Shown piece after piece: positions 1 to 5,826 of a DNA stretch of 6,062 bases (positions are counted from its first letter, which is position 1; every line of letters starts with the position of its first letter). This DNA comes from Rhodospirillaceae bacterium TMED167. Its GTDB lineage: Bacteria > Pseudomonadota > Alphaproteobacteria > Rhodospirillales_A > UBA2165. The position numbers were made by a program, and so were the translations under genes. The stretch lies in the NCBI GenBank assembly GCA_002170915.1, contig NHHQ01000037.1, forward strand, positions 13,944 through 20,005, given 5' to 3'. The notes under the pieces are model-generated. The model made no database searches and was not told where the DNA came from. It worked only from the letters and a program-made list of their open reading frames with translations.

Positions 1-41
1 AATGACGATAATTCCCCTCCAACAAAAAAGAAAGCGCGAAT

Positions 42-1256
42 ATGGCTGATCTCACTCCCCTCGAAGAGATGAACGTGCCCCTGTACTACATCGCTGGAAA
101 CGCGGCCGGGGCGGGGTTTGAGACGCCTCCCAATCCACACGGCCAATCCCTTCGCACCTGGGTGCGATCCGTCGGCGGCATGCAGAAAGAGGCACTGGTG
201 GTGAACGCGGCAAGCGGCACAGCTTGGCGGTTTGCCTGCGACGAGGGTGCTCATTTGGGCGGACACGACAAAGCGCCAAACCCACTCACTTACCTTTCAG
301 CGGGGATGATTGCGTCTTACATGAACGAAATCACAGCCTTGGCTGATCAGCGTCAGGTCGAACTCAGAGATCTGCAACTGACCCTGGACAACTACTATTA
401 CCGCGAGGGCGACTTCCGTGAGGGAAGCATGATGTCCGGCGCCCTGGCGCCTGAATTGGGCATCTACTGTGATACGGACTGCGACGATGTAAGTCTGAAT
501 GCACTTCTCTATGAAGCGGTTACCGCCTCGCCGCTAAACGGGTTGGCGCGAGGTGAACACCCCAGTCTCTTTAATTTAGTACATAATGGCCGGGAGATCA
601 TTCCGAACCAGGTCACGCCCCTGGCCAGCGATCCGCTCCCAGACCCTGGCGACCAGTTCCCGAATCTCGTGCCCTTAGCAAAGGGTCCTGCGGTGGAAAA
701 CTTGATCAGCGAATTATCCCCGGAAGCGGAGGGTTACGCCTCCCTTGAAAATACGCGAAACGAAGCCCCCCAGTTGGCAGCAAACCAGCATCTTCTGCAC
801 ATGCACTCAACCTGCCGTATCCGCGATGACGGTGTCAAAGTCATCTACAAGGAACAAGGTCATGATGCCGTGCCCGAGTGGCGCTATCTGTCTGAAGAAG
901 CCTCAGGCCTCGGCGGCCAAGGCCGCGCACCGGATGCCGCATCACTTATCTCCGCCGGCATCGGACTTTGTTTCATGACGCAGATGGGCCGCTACTCGGG
1001 CATGACAAAGAAGACCATGAAGAACTACGCAATCATTCAGGACACACACTTCTCCCTCGGGGGTGCATCGCACGGCACCGGCCAAGCGGGGACGGCTGAG
1101 CCGGTGGAAACTCATGTCTATATCGAATCTGATCTGGAAGATCGGGTGGCCCAGGATATCCTGGGCATCGGCGAGCGAACATGTTTTTTACATGCGTTTT
1201 GCCGGGACGACCTGAAACCCAAGGTGCGCTCCATCCGGACCTCCCGCGCGGCTTAG
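42..1256 (+). CDS. Tandem two-domain OsmC/Ohr-like protein
   Basis: The 404-residue product is about twice the length of a normal OsmC/Ohr protein and reads as two related halves. The first spans roughly residues 37-185 and the second 250-400. Each half has an LGG..(K/R)AP segment followed by a central helix: LSAGMIASYMNEI (85-97) and ISAGIGLCFMTQM (303-315). OsmC/Ohr proteins are cytoplasmic thiol peroxidases that reduce organic hydroperoxides with two cysteines. Here both appear only in the second half, C310 in the helix and C381 in the ERTCFLHAFC segment. The aligned positions in the first half are S92 and about E158. The first half does have a separate CDTDC pair (C143, C147). No signal peptide or membrane segment is seen. 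The start at 42 is kept because the next ATG (69) would remove the N-terminus and has no better ribosome binding site; the one before 42 is weak (A-rich, AAAGAAAG). The gene lies 94 bases before the oxygenase genes. Family assignment is fairly sure; peroxidase activity and physiological role are inferred. Confidence 0.8.
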   Translation: MADLTPLEEMNVPLYYIAGNAAGAGFETPPNPHGQSLRTWVRSVGGMQKEALVVNAASGTAWRFACDEGAHLGGHDKAPNPLTYLSAGMIASYMNEITALADQRQVELRDLQLTLDNYYYREGDFREGSMMSGALAPELGIYCDTDCDDVSLNALLYEAVTASPLNGLARGEHPSLFNLVHNGREIIPNQVTPLASDPLPDPGDQFPNLVPLAKGPAVENLISELSPEAEGYASLENTRNEAPQLAANQHLLHMHSTCRIRDDGVKVIYKEQGHDAVPEWRYLSEEASGLGGQGRAPDAASLISAGIGLCFMTQMGRYSGMTKKTMKNYAIIQDTHFSLGGASHGTGQAGTAEPVETHVYIESDLEDRVAQDILGIGERTCFLHAFCRDDLKPKVRSIRTSRAA

Positions 1257-1292
1257 CAGAAACCATCTCGGATATCCACCTCCGATCGCCCG

Positions 1293-1320
1293 TTGACCCA
1301 CTCGGGGTGATCAATTTATT
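1293..1320 (+). promoter_or_regulatory. Possible sigma-70-type promoter for the oxygenase genes
   Basis: TTGACC at 1293-1298 (five of six consensus bases) is followed after 16 bases by TTTATT at 1315-1320 (four of six). It sits in the 94-base gap between the OsmC-like gene and the oxygenase alpha gene, with a leader of about 25 bases before the start. The arrangement is plausible but was found by eye, and such matches occur by chance. The oxygenase genes could equally be read through from the upstream gene. Confidence 0.3.
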
Positions 1321-1332
1321 CTTACAAATAAC

Positions 1333-1341
1333 AGGAGAAGG
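1333..1341 (+). promoter_or_regulatory. Ribosome binding site of the oxygenase alpha gene
   Basis: AGGAGAAGG lies nine bases before the ATG at 1351 and is followed by an A/T-rich spacer. It is the strongest Shine-Dalgarno match among the genes read here and supports the chosen start. Confidence 0.75.
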
Positions 1342-1350
1342 TATTTAATA

Positions 1351-2673
1351 ATGGCGTGGACGAACGAAGAGATTGCGGCCCTGGTGGAACCGGATCGGGC
1401 CCATCGCAAAGCTTATACAGACGAAGACCTATTCGAACTTGAAATGGAGCGTATCTTCGAGCGAGCGTGGGTTTATGTAGGCCACGAAAGCCAGGTCAAA
1501 AATCCGGGCGACTATTATCTCGCGCGTATTGGCCGCCAGCCGATGATGATGACCCGGGACCATAACGGCGAAATTCATGTTCTGTATAATCGCTGTCCCC
1601 ACCGCGGAGCCCAGCTGTGCTCAGCTCGGAGCGGCAATGCGGGCAAAAGGATCCGGTGTTCCTACCATGCCTGGATGTTTGGCTTGGACGGCAAACTGGA
1701 GAGCATCCCAGCCATCGACGGCTATGATGGCACCAATCTCACCATAGATGGAGAGGCCTTCCAGGTTCCCAAGGCGGCCCGCTGCGCGAGCTATCGGGGC
1801 TTTTGGTTTGCTTCTTTAGCCGAAGAAGGGATCAGTCTGGAAGAACAATTGGGCGATGCAAAGACAGGATTTGATCAACTCATCGACCGAGCACCCGGCA
1901 AGGAAACCGAAGTGGTGGGAGAATGTTTCCACATGGTCCAACACTCCAACTGGAAGATCTTCTTGGAGAACCAGCTCGACGCCTCGCACCCCGGCGCAAC
2001 CCACGAGTCCACAGGCATCGCCGCACAGATGGTGGAACGAGATATGCGCGCCGATGGCCGTACCCCGCCCTTATCATATGGTTTCTTGTCAGATTTTGCG
2101 CGGCTTGGCATCGATGGCTGGGGCAAGTTTGGCACTGTGGGCCATCCGCATGGCCACTGCACGCTGGAGGGCTATATGGGTCTCCGTCCAGATGACCCTG
2201 ATACCAATGCCTATGTTAGAGCCATGTACGAATCATACGGCGAGGAACGGGCCGAGGAAATTTTGGGCGTGAACCTGCACCACTCGCTGATCTATCCCTG
2301 CATGTCCATCCAGCCGCCATTACAGCAACTCCGGACCATCCGGCCCATCAGTCCGACCCGCACTATGTCAGAGATCTGGCATTTCCGGCTTAAGGGGGCG
2401 CCTGAAGCGATCTATCAGCGTGCGCTCGGCTACTATTACCTGGTCAACTCGCCTTCGACCATGGTGAATGCGGATGATTTGTTTAACTGGTGGAAGGTGC
2501 AGCACGGCCTCGAGTCCCAAGGCGGCGACTGGGTAAGTTTCCATCGCAACGCGGGGTTCGACATTGTTGATGGCAATCTCATAAAATCGCCGGAGGGCTC
2601 CATGAGCGAGATGCCATTGCGCCATATGATGCATGTATGGCGGGATTACATGACCGCAGAAGGGGGGGCTTAA
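1351..2673 (+). CDS. Aromatic ring-hydroxylating oxygenase, alpha (Rieske) subunit
   Basis: This is the catalytic large subunit of a Rieske non-heme iron oxygenase. Such enzymes use O2 and electrons from NAD(P)H, delivered by a ferredoxin and/or reductase, to hydroxylate aromatic rings, usually to a cis-dihydrodiol. The 440-residue length is normal for the family. The Rieske [2Fe-2S] motif is complete: CPH at 82-84 and CSYH at 103-106 give ligands C82, H84, C103 and H106. The catalytic domain has NWKIFLENQLDASHPGATH ending at H218. This gives bridging D210 and iron ligands H213 and H218 with the same spacing as naphthalene dioxygenase (D205, H208, H213). The third ligand is probably D375 or D376 in NADDLF. 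Where many relatives have DxYH, this one has DASH. The beta gene follows after two bases. The general look, with a separate beta subunit, recalls the benzoate/toluate dioxygenase group, but the substrate cannot be assigned. Confidence 0.95.
   Translation: MAWTNEEIAALVEPDRAHRKAYTDEDLFELEMERIFERAWVYVGHESQVKNPGDYYLARIGRQPMMMTRDHNGEIHVLYNRCPHRGAQLCSARSGNAGKRIRCSYHAWMFGLDGKLESIPAIDGYDGTNLTIDGEAFQVPKAARCASYRGFWFASLAEEGISLEEQLGDAKTGFDQLIDRAPGKETEVVGECFHMVQHSNWKIFLENQLDASHPGATHESTGIAAQMVERDMRADGRTPPLSYGFLSDFARLGIDGWGKFGTVGHPHGHCTLEGYMGLRPDDPDTNAYVRAMYESYGEERAEEILGVNLHHSLIYPCMSIQPPLQQLRTIRPISPTRTMSEIWHFRLKGAPEAIYQRALGYYYLVNSPSTMVNADDLFNWWKVQHGLESQGGDWVSFHRNAGFDIVDGNLIKSPEGSMSEMPLRHMMHVWRDYMTAEGGA
2658..2668 (+). 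promoter_or_regulatory. Ribosome binding site of the beta gene, embedded in the alpha 3' end and containing a run of seven G
   Basis: AGAAGGGGGGG lies just before the alpha stop codon (2671-2673) and seven bases before the GTG at 2676. It decides the beta start: the ATG at 2637 in the same frame lies inside alpha and has no such site. The last codons of alpha and the beta ribosome binding site share the same bases, which points to coupled translation. Confidence 0.65.
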
Positions 2674-2675
2674 CC

Positions 2676-3212
2676 GTGGGAGAAGCTACCGAAAAACTCG
2701 CCGCATCCGATCCGCACGCCATCGCTGACGTGAGCATCAAAACCCAGTTGACCGTAGAACGCTTCCTTGCCCGCCAAGCTGAAATCCTGGACGAAAAGCA
2801 GTGGGACGACTGGCTGGCTCTCTTCACCGAGGATGGCCATTATTGGATGCCGGCACGCGAGGATCAGACCGATGGCGAAGGAGTACCCAATATTTTCTGG
2901 GAAAACTTGGACATGATGCAAATGCGCATCAACCGTAACAGCCACCCGCAGGCCCATAGCCAGGCGCCGGACAACCGCCTTTGCCACGTGGTCTCCAATG
3001 TCATCATCGAGAGTGAAGACGCGACGGGCGACATCATCGTACGTTCACGCTTTCACTGCGCCGAGTACCTCCGCTACGATGTGCGCAATTTCACCGGCAA
3101 GTACCGGCATTACCTGAAGAAAGCCGATAGTGGGTACCAAATTCAGCTCCAGCGGGCGGATTTGGTCAATCGGGAAGGTCCGTTCGAGTATGTATTACAG
3201 TGGTGGGTCTAA
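2676..3212 (+). CDS. Aromatic ring-hydroxylating oxygenase, beta subunit
   Basis: This is the small subunit of the oxygenase, with an NTF2-like cone fold. In known enzymes it assembles with alpha as alpha3beta3 and is mainly structural. From the GTG start the product is 178 residues, within the usual range of about 160-190. Family-typical segments are VERFLARQAEILDEKQWDDW (residues 27-46), LFTEDGHYWMPA (49-60), the middle RLCHVVSNVII (101-111) and the C-terminal YQIQLQRADLV (154-164). It starts two bases after the alpha stop codon, so the two subunits are almost certainly co-transcribed and translationally coupled. A start at 2637 would add 13 residues (MAGLHDRRRGGLT) read from inside alpha; these look like shadow sequence and are rejected. 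After its stop come 224 bases with no intact gene, so neither a ferredoxin nor a reductase gene directly follows. Confidence 0.93.
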   Translation: MGEATEKLAASDPHAIADVSIKTQLTVERFLARQAEILDEKQWDDWLALFTEDGHYWMPAREDQTDGEGVPNIFWENLDMMQMRINRNSHPQAHSQAPDNRLCHVVSNVIIESEDATGDIIVRSRFHCAEYLRYDVRNFTGKYRHYLKKADSGYQIQLQRADLVNREGPFEYVLQWWV

Positions 3213-3436
3213 AAGGCTAACCCTGTCATATAGGCGGCTTGAACGACGTTTAGATCTGCGGGCTTTAATTCGGCTGGTCCGCTCTGTGTGCTGATCGGAG
3301 CGCCAATGCGCTAAAGAGGACTTGAGGTCAAAACGGCGCTTTATTTCTGACGGCCAAGAATGCGACAGTGACTTCATCGATACCCCCCCAGCGGCAGTCG
3401 GCTGAGGGAACCGAACGGACTCTGAGGAGACCCCAA
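3213..3436. other. Intergenic stretch before the reductase stump; no gene seen
   Basis: The three forward frames are broken by stops and contain no family motif. A run of seven C lies near 3383-3389. The short inverted pair CGCTC/GAGCG around 3281-3302 has no T-tract, so I do not call a terminator. With the adjacent stump this makes more than 400 bases without an intact gene, unlike the tight spacing of the oxygenase genes. Confidence 0.5.
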
Positions 3437-3607
3437 ATGGAGTACAGATATCTGGGCAACAGCGGCTTGCGCGTCTCGACGATATGTCTCGGCACTATGA
3501 ATCCCGGCGCCACGCCTGGGGACACCACCCTGTCCAGAGCCGCCAAGCGATTCGCATATAACCGTAATAGTTCGTCATCTGCTCAGGGTGCCTGGCTGAG
3601 GCACTGA
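3437..3607 (+). pseudogene. Truncated aldo/keto reductase, N-terminal stump
   Basis: The reading frame opens with MEYRYLGNSGLRVSTICLG, continuing TMNPGATPGD. This is the characteristic first beta-strand region of NAD(P)H-dependent aldo/keto reductases (M-Y-R-x-LG-x-SGL-x-VS-x-x-LGTM). A Shine-Dalgarno match, TGAGGAGA (3422-3429), sits seven bases before the ATG, so initiation signals survive. After about residue 30 the similarity ends. The expected DxxxxYG active-site segment and the catalytic Lys and His regions are absent, and a low-complexity tail (NRNSSSSAQG) runs to a stop at residue 56. Full-length family members have about 300-350 residues. The other forward frames beyond the break did not show the missing part. 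I infer a deletion remnant rather than a working enzyme; translation of a short peptide is possible. It reads in the same direction as its neighbours and ends 34 bases before the transferase gene. Confidence 0.75.
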
Positions 3608-3626
3608 AACAGTAACGTTAGCATAT

Positions 3627-3634
3627 GGGAGAAG
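3627..3634 (+). promoter_or_regulatory. Ribosome binding site of the transferase gene
   Basis: GGGAGAAG lies seven bases before the ATG at 3642, a good match and spacing that fixes the start. It follows the stop codon of the reductase stump by 19 bases. Confidence 0.6.
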
Positions 3635-3641
3635 ACGCGAG

Positions 3642-4373
3642 ATGGCTTACGATTTTTACTACTGGCCGCACATTTTAGGACGGGGAGAAGTGGTGCGGCT
3701 GGCCCTCGAGGAGGCAGGTGCCAACTATCGGGATGTAGCGCGGGAACCGGATGAGCCGGCCGCACAACGCCAAACCATTCTTGATATTCTGATGGATTCT
3801 TCCCAGACAAGGCCGCCGTTTGCTCCGCCCTTTTTGGTGGACGGCGATGTGACCATCGCTCATGCAGCCAACATTCTGCACTACATTGGGCCTAAGATCG
3901 GCCTAACGCCCGAGAGCGAGGCTGATATTTATTTTGCCCATCAGTTACAGCTCACAATCACGGATCTTTTGATGGAGGTACATGACACACACCATCCGAT
4001 TACCAGTCAGATGTATTACGAGGATCAAATAGACGAGTCCAAAAAGCGCGCCGCCGCCTTTGTCGAGCTTCGTATCCCCAAGCATATGGCGTATTACGAG
4101 AAAATCCTGACCAACAACCCGATAGGTTCCGGCTGGCTCATTGGAGAGGATCTCTCTTATCCAGATCTTTCCCTCTTCCAGGTTATCGAGGGCTTACGGT
4201 ACGCCTTTCCCAACGGGTTTGGTAAAGTGGAAAGAGAATACCCCAACGTCATCGCGCTCCGAAACGCGGTTGCGAAACGGCCCAAGACAGCAGCCTATCT
4301 GACATCGGACCGCCGCATTGACTTTAACACCATGGGCGTCTTTCGGCATTATCCGGAACTCGATCCCGCATAA
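3642..4373 (+). CDS. Glutathione S-transferase family protein
   Basis: The 243-residue soluble protein has the two-domain transferase layout. The N-terminal thioredoxin-like part (about 1-90) begins YDFYYWPHILGRGEVVRLAL, with tyrosines at 3, 6 and 7 as possible glutathione-activating residues. The cis-proline lies in APPFLVDGD (P63). The all-helical part follows (about 95-230), with the family folding segment LIGEDLSYPDLSLFQ at 166-180. The motif that normally reads SNAIL, whose Ser holds the gamma-glutamyl group of glutathione, reads AANIL at 75-79, preceded by H74; the Ser position is Ala75. The HDTHHPI segment at 114-120 is distinctive. Transferases beside ring oxygenases often conjugate glutathione to reactive intermediates or act as lyases or isomerases, so a role in the same pathway is plausible but inferred. 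The gene is convergent with the quinone reductase, 85 bases away. Confidence 0.88.
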   Translation: MAYDFYYWPHILGRGEVVRLALEEAGANYRDVAREPDEPAAQRQTILDILMDSSQTRPPFAPPFLVDGDVTIAHAANILHYIGPKIGLTPESEADIYFAHQLQLTITDLLMEVHDTHHPITSQMYYEDQIDESKKRAAAFVELRIPKHMAYYEKILTNNPIGSGWLIGEDLSYPDLSLFQVIEGLRYAFPNGFGKVEREYPNVIALRNAVAKRPKTAAYLTSDRRIDFNTMGVFRHYPELDPA

Positions 4374-4382
4374 CGCTCTCAT

Positions 4383-4398
4383 GCAGGGGACACCCTGC
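4383..4398. terminator. Small perfect hairpin after the transferase gene
   Basis: GCAGGG, loop GACA, CCCTGC forms a perfect six-base-pair stem ten bases after the transferase stop codon, between two convergent genes. There is no T-tract on either strand, so it is only a weak candidate for termination or 3'-end protection. Confidence 0.25.
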
Positions 4399-4458
4399 TC
4401 CGCCTCCAGGCCGAACGCGCCGGCGATAAAGCTGATAGTGACGAGAGCAGACGTTGTA

Positions 4459-5070
4459 TTAAACGGTAAGGCGCTCTGTGAGCGCCGCCAAGGCCTGGCC
4501 CTGAATTCGGGCCGCTTGCAATTCAGCATCCGACGGACGGCTTCCCGGGCCCCCAGAGATTACCGCCGCACCAAAGGGTGTTGTCCCGGTGATCTCATCC
4601 ACAGGCGTTACCTGCTGCGCACGTGTCCCCAGCGGCAGAATGGTCATGCCGAAAACCGCAAACGTGCTCCAAAGTGACAAGAGCGCCGCTTCTCGGCCGG
4701 CGCCGGACCCGCCGCCGGCAAAAGCTGTGGCGAGTTTGCCAGTCAAACGCCCCTCCATCCAATAGCTGCCTGCCTGATCAAAAAAGTACCGAACTGCCGA
4801 ACTCTGGTTGCCGAAGTAGACCGGCGTTCCGACCGCCACAGCATCGTGCGTGAGTAGATCCTCCACAGAGGCCTGCGGGATGTCCTGAAATGGCGCTGTC
4901 CTGGCCGTCATATCTTGTCCGCCGAAGATCACCTCAGACCCGGTTATATTTGGAATTTGCTTGAGAACAGCTACACAGTCACCTTGCATCTGGACCCCTT
5001 CTGCCAACGCTGCTGCCAACTTATAGGTTGCGCCAGTGATGCTGTGGAAAACAATGAGAATAGTCGCCAT
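4459..5070 (-). CDS. WrbA-like flavodoxin-fold NAD(P)H:quinone oxidoreductase
   Basis: This 203-residue protein matches the WrbA/flavodoxin family, FMN enzymes that reduce quinones by two electrons and so avoid semiquinone radicals. The start MATILIVFHSITGATYKLAA contains the first beta-strand and the FMN phosphate loop (SITGAT, 10-15). GTPVYFGNQSSAVRYFFDQ (81-99) is the family's second flavin loop. GKLATAFAGGGSGAGRE (111-127) and the following LWSTFAVFGMTILPLG also align well with WrbA, which has GKLASVFSSTGTGGGQE at that point. Length is normal (about 200). The start is the only one giving a complete first strand, although the sequence before it (minus strand GGATACCTGATACCT) has no clear ribosome binding site. 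The gene faces the transferase and diverges from the NIPSNAP gene over a 90-base gap. A job in protecting against catechol-derived quinones fits the neighbourhood, by inference. Confidence 0.9.
   Translation of the reverse strand: MATILIVFHSITGATYKLAAALAEGVQMQGDCVAVLKQIPNITGSEVIFGGQDMTARTAPFQDIPQASVEDLLTHDAVAVGTPVYFGNQSSAVRYFFDQAGSYWMEGRLTGKLATAFAGGGSGAGREAALLSLWSTFAVFGMTILPLGTRAQQVTPVDEITGTTPFGAAVISGGPGSRPSDAELQAARIQGQALAALTERLTV
4470..4486 (-). terminator. Perfect seven-base-pair hairpin at the 3' end of the quinone reductase gene
   Basis: On the minus strand GGCGCTC, loop ACA, GAGCGCC is followed by TTACCGTTTAAT. The stem lies inside the last codons of the reductase and the T-containing stretch spans its stop codon. 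The stem is good but the tail is only partly T, so intrinsic termination overlapping the coding end is possible but unproven. Confidence 0.3.
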
Positions 5071-5160
5071 AGGTATCAGGTATCCCGCTGATTTCTGTGT
5101 TAAAACGCCCTCATATGGTAGCGTCTATAAAGATAACACGACAAGCAAGGAGTGTTCGAT
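5071..5160. promoter_or_regulatory. Divergent promoter region between the quinone reductase and NIPSNAP genes
   Basis: This 90-base gap must hold the start signals of two diverging genes. Visible items are a tandem 7-base repeat AGGTATC at 5071-5077 and 5078-5084, beside the reductase start; an inverted pair GTGTTA (5097-5102) / TAACAC (5134-5139); and, on the plus strand, TATAAA at 5126-5131 as a possible -10 box. No good -35 box lies at 16-18 bases from it. The symmetric pair could be a regulator site, but it is short and may be chance. Confidence 0.35.
5147..5152 (+). promoter_or_regulatory. Ribosome binding site deciding the NIPSNAP start
   Basis: AAGGAG lies eight bases before the ATG at 5161. 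A GTG at 5152 in the same frame would overlap this site and is therefore unlikely to be the start. Confidence 0.7.
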
Positions 5161-5460
5161 ATGCTGACGGAACTGCGAATTTATACGACCTATCCCGGAA
5201 AAGCGATGGCTTTCGCCAAGCTATACAAAGAAGAGGGGCTACCTCATCAATTGCCAGTGGGCGGAAAACTCGCTGGGTTTTATAGGGCGGAATTTGGAAA
5301 CCCGAACGAAGTCGTGCTGATCTGGGAATATGAAAGCTATGACGACCGTCTTCGCCGCCGGGAGGATCTGTTCAAGGTACCAGAATTTCTGGCCTTTATC
5401 GAAAAATCAGCCCCTCTGCTGAAGTCAGAGGAAGGGCGAATTCTGGTCTCTATGCAATGA
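5161..5460 (+). CDS. NIPSNAP-family small protein
   Basis: The 99-residue product starts MLTELRIYTTYPGKAMAF, the usual opening of the NIPSNAP family (E-L-R-x-Y-x-x-x-PGK). Near the middle it has GFYRAEFGNPNEVVLIWEYE, matching the family pattern in which a strand ending in NxVxxxWxYxS packs in a dimeric ferredoxin-like alpha/beta barrel. The C-terminal part is charged (RLRRREDLFK at 64-73) and ends in a strand, RILVSMQ. No signal peptide or membrane segment is visible. Bacterial members are often found near catabolic genes, but their biochemical function is largely unknown, so none is claimed. It diverges from the quinone reductase and is followed by 366 bases without a convincing gene, so it is probably transcribed alone. 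The ATG at 5161 is chosen over the GTG at 5152. Confidence 0.85.
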   Translation: MLTELRIYTTYPGKAMAFAKLYKEEGLPHQLPVGGKLAGFYRAEFGNPNEVVLIWEYESYDDRLRRREDLFKVPEFLAFIEKSAPLLKSEEGRILVSMQ

Positions 5461-5769
5461 CTAGGAATAACCATTGATTGGTGCGTGGACGGAAACCCAT
5501 GGGTCACCACGCCGTGGCCATTCAGGACAATGATTATCGGTTGGGCAACACCATGAGCAAATTGGCCAGGGGCAGCGCATACCGTACAAATTGACGATTC
5601 GGTTTAGTCGGTAGTGAGGACCCGCAAGGACAGGAAAGAGAGCATCAGTCAGCCCTAAACGTGGTTTAAGCTAGCGTATTAACTCTCTCACCCCGTCACG
5701 CCAGCGATATTGCGCTGCCCTAACACACACTGAATTTGCCGCCCTCCGACGGGTTCGTTCGTCTCAGGT

Positions 5770-5798
5770 TTGACACGCCGATGCTAGCGCGGTTCACT
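5770..5798 (+). promoter_or_regulatory. Possible promoter for the flavin monooxygenase gene
   Basis: A perfect -35 box TTGACA (5770-5775) is followed after exactly 17 bases by TTCACT (5793-5798), which matches only three of six -10 bases. The predicted start of transcription would leave a leader of about 20 bases. The position and the -35 match favour it; the poor -10 box suggests a weak or activator-dependent promoter. Confidence 0.35.
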
Positions 5799-5812
5799 TC
5801 TTCCAAATTAGT

Positions 5813-5818
5813 AGAGGA
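5813..5818 (+). promoter_or_regulatory. Ribosome binding site of the flavin monooxygenase gene
   Basis: AGAGGA lies eight bases before the ATG at 5827 in an A/T-rich context and supports that start. Confidence 0.6.
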
Positions 5819-5826
5819 AAATAGTA

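Larger units (their letters stand above)
5461..5826. other. 366-base stretch without a convincing gene
   Basis: No recognisable protein family or structural RNA is seen. Near its start are clustered palindromes: ACCCATGGGT (5495-5504), CGTGG (5484-5488) matching CCACG (5507-5511), and CCACGCCGTGG (5507-5517). A five-base inverted pair TAAAC/GTTTA lies at 5656-5668, and GCTAGCG occurs at 5670 and again at 5783. A 31-codon frame at 5499-5594 lacks a ribosome binding site and is not called. The right end carries a possible promoter for the flavin monooxygenase gene. The rest could be regulatory leader or decayed sequence. Confidence 0.5.

Noticed and set aside
1033..1314. 93-codon minus-strand frame over the end of the OsmC-like gene
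   Set aside because: It is antisense to a conserved domain, with biased composition and no motif.
1856..2272. 138-codon plus-strand frame, with several minus-strand frames between 1816 and 2195
   Set aside because: They lie wholly within the alpha gene, whose frame has clear catalytic motifs; their products show no family features.
2637..2675. Upstream in-frame ATG start for the beta subunit
   Set aside because: It lies inside the alpha gene and gives an arginine/glycine-rich N-terminus unlike the family; the GTG at 2676 has a strong ribosome binding site.
4194..4677. Overlapping frames on both strands across the convergent gene ends (minus 4194-4529, plus 4318-4677)
   Set aside because: They overlap the 3' ends of the transferase and quinone reductase in other frames and show no domain or ribosome binding site.
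5152..5160. GTG start for the NIPSNAP protein
   Set aside because: It overlaps the AAGGAG site that is properly spaced for the ATG at 5161, and the family normally begins at that Met.
5499..5594. 31-codon reading frame inside the intergenic stretch
   Set aside because: It has no ribosome binding site and no recognised similarity, and frames of this length are common by chance.
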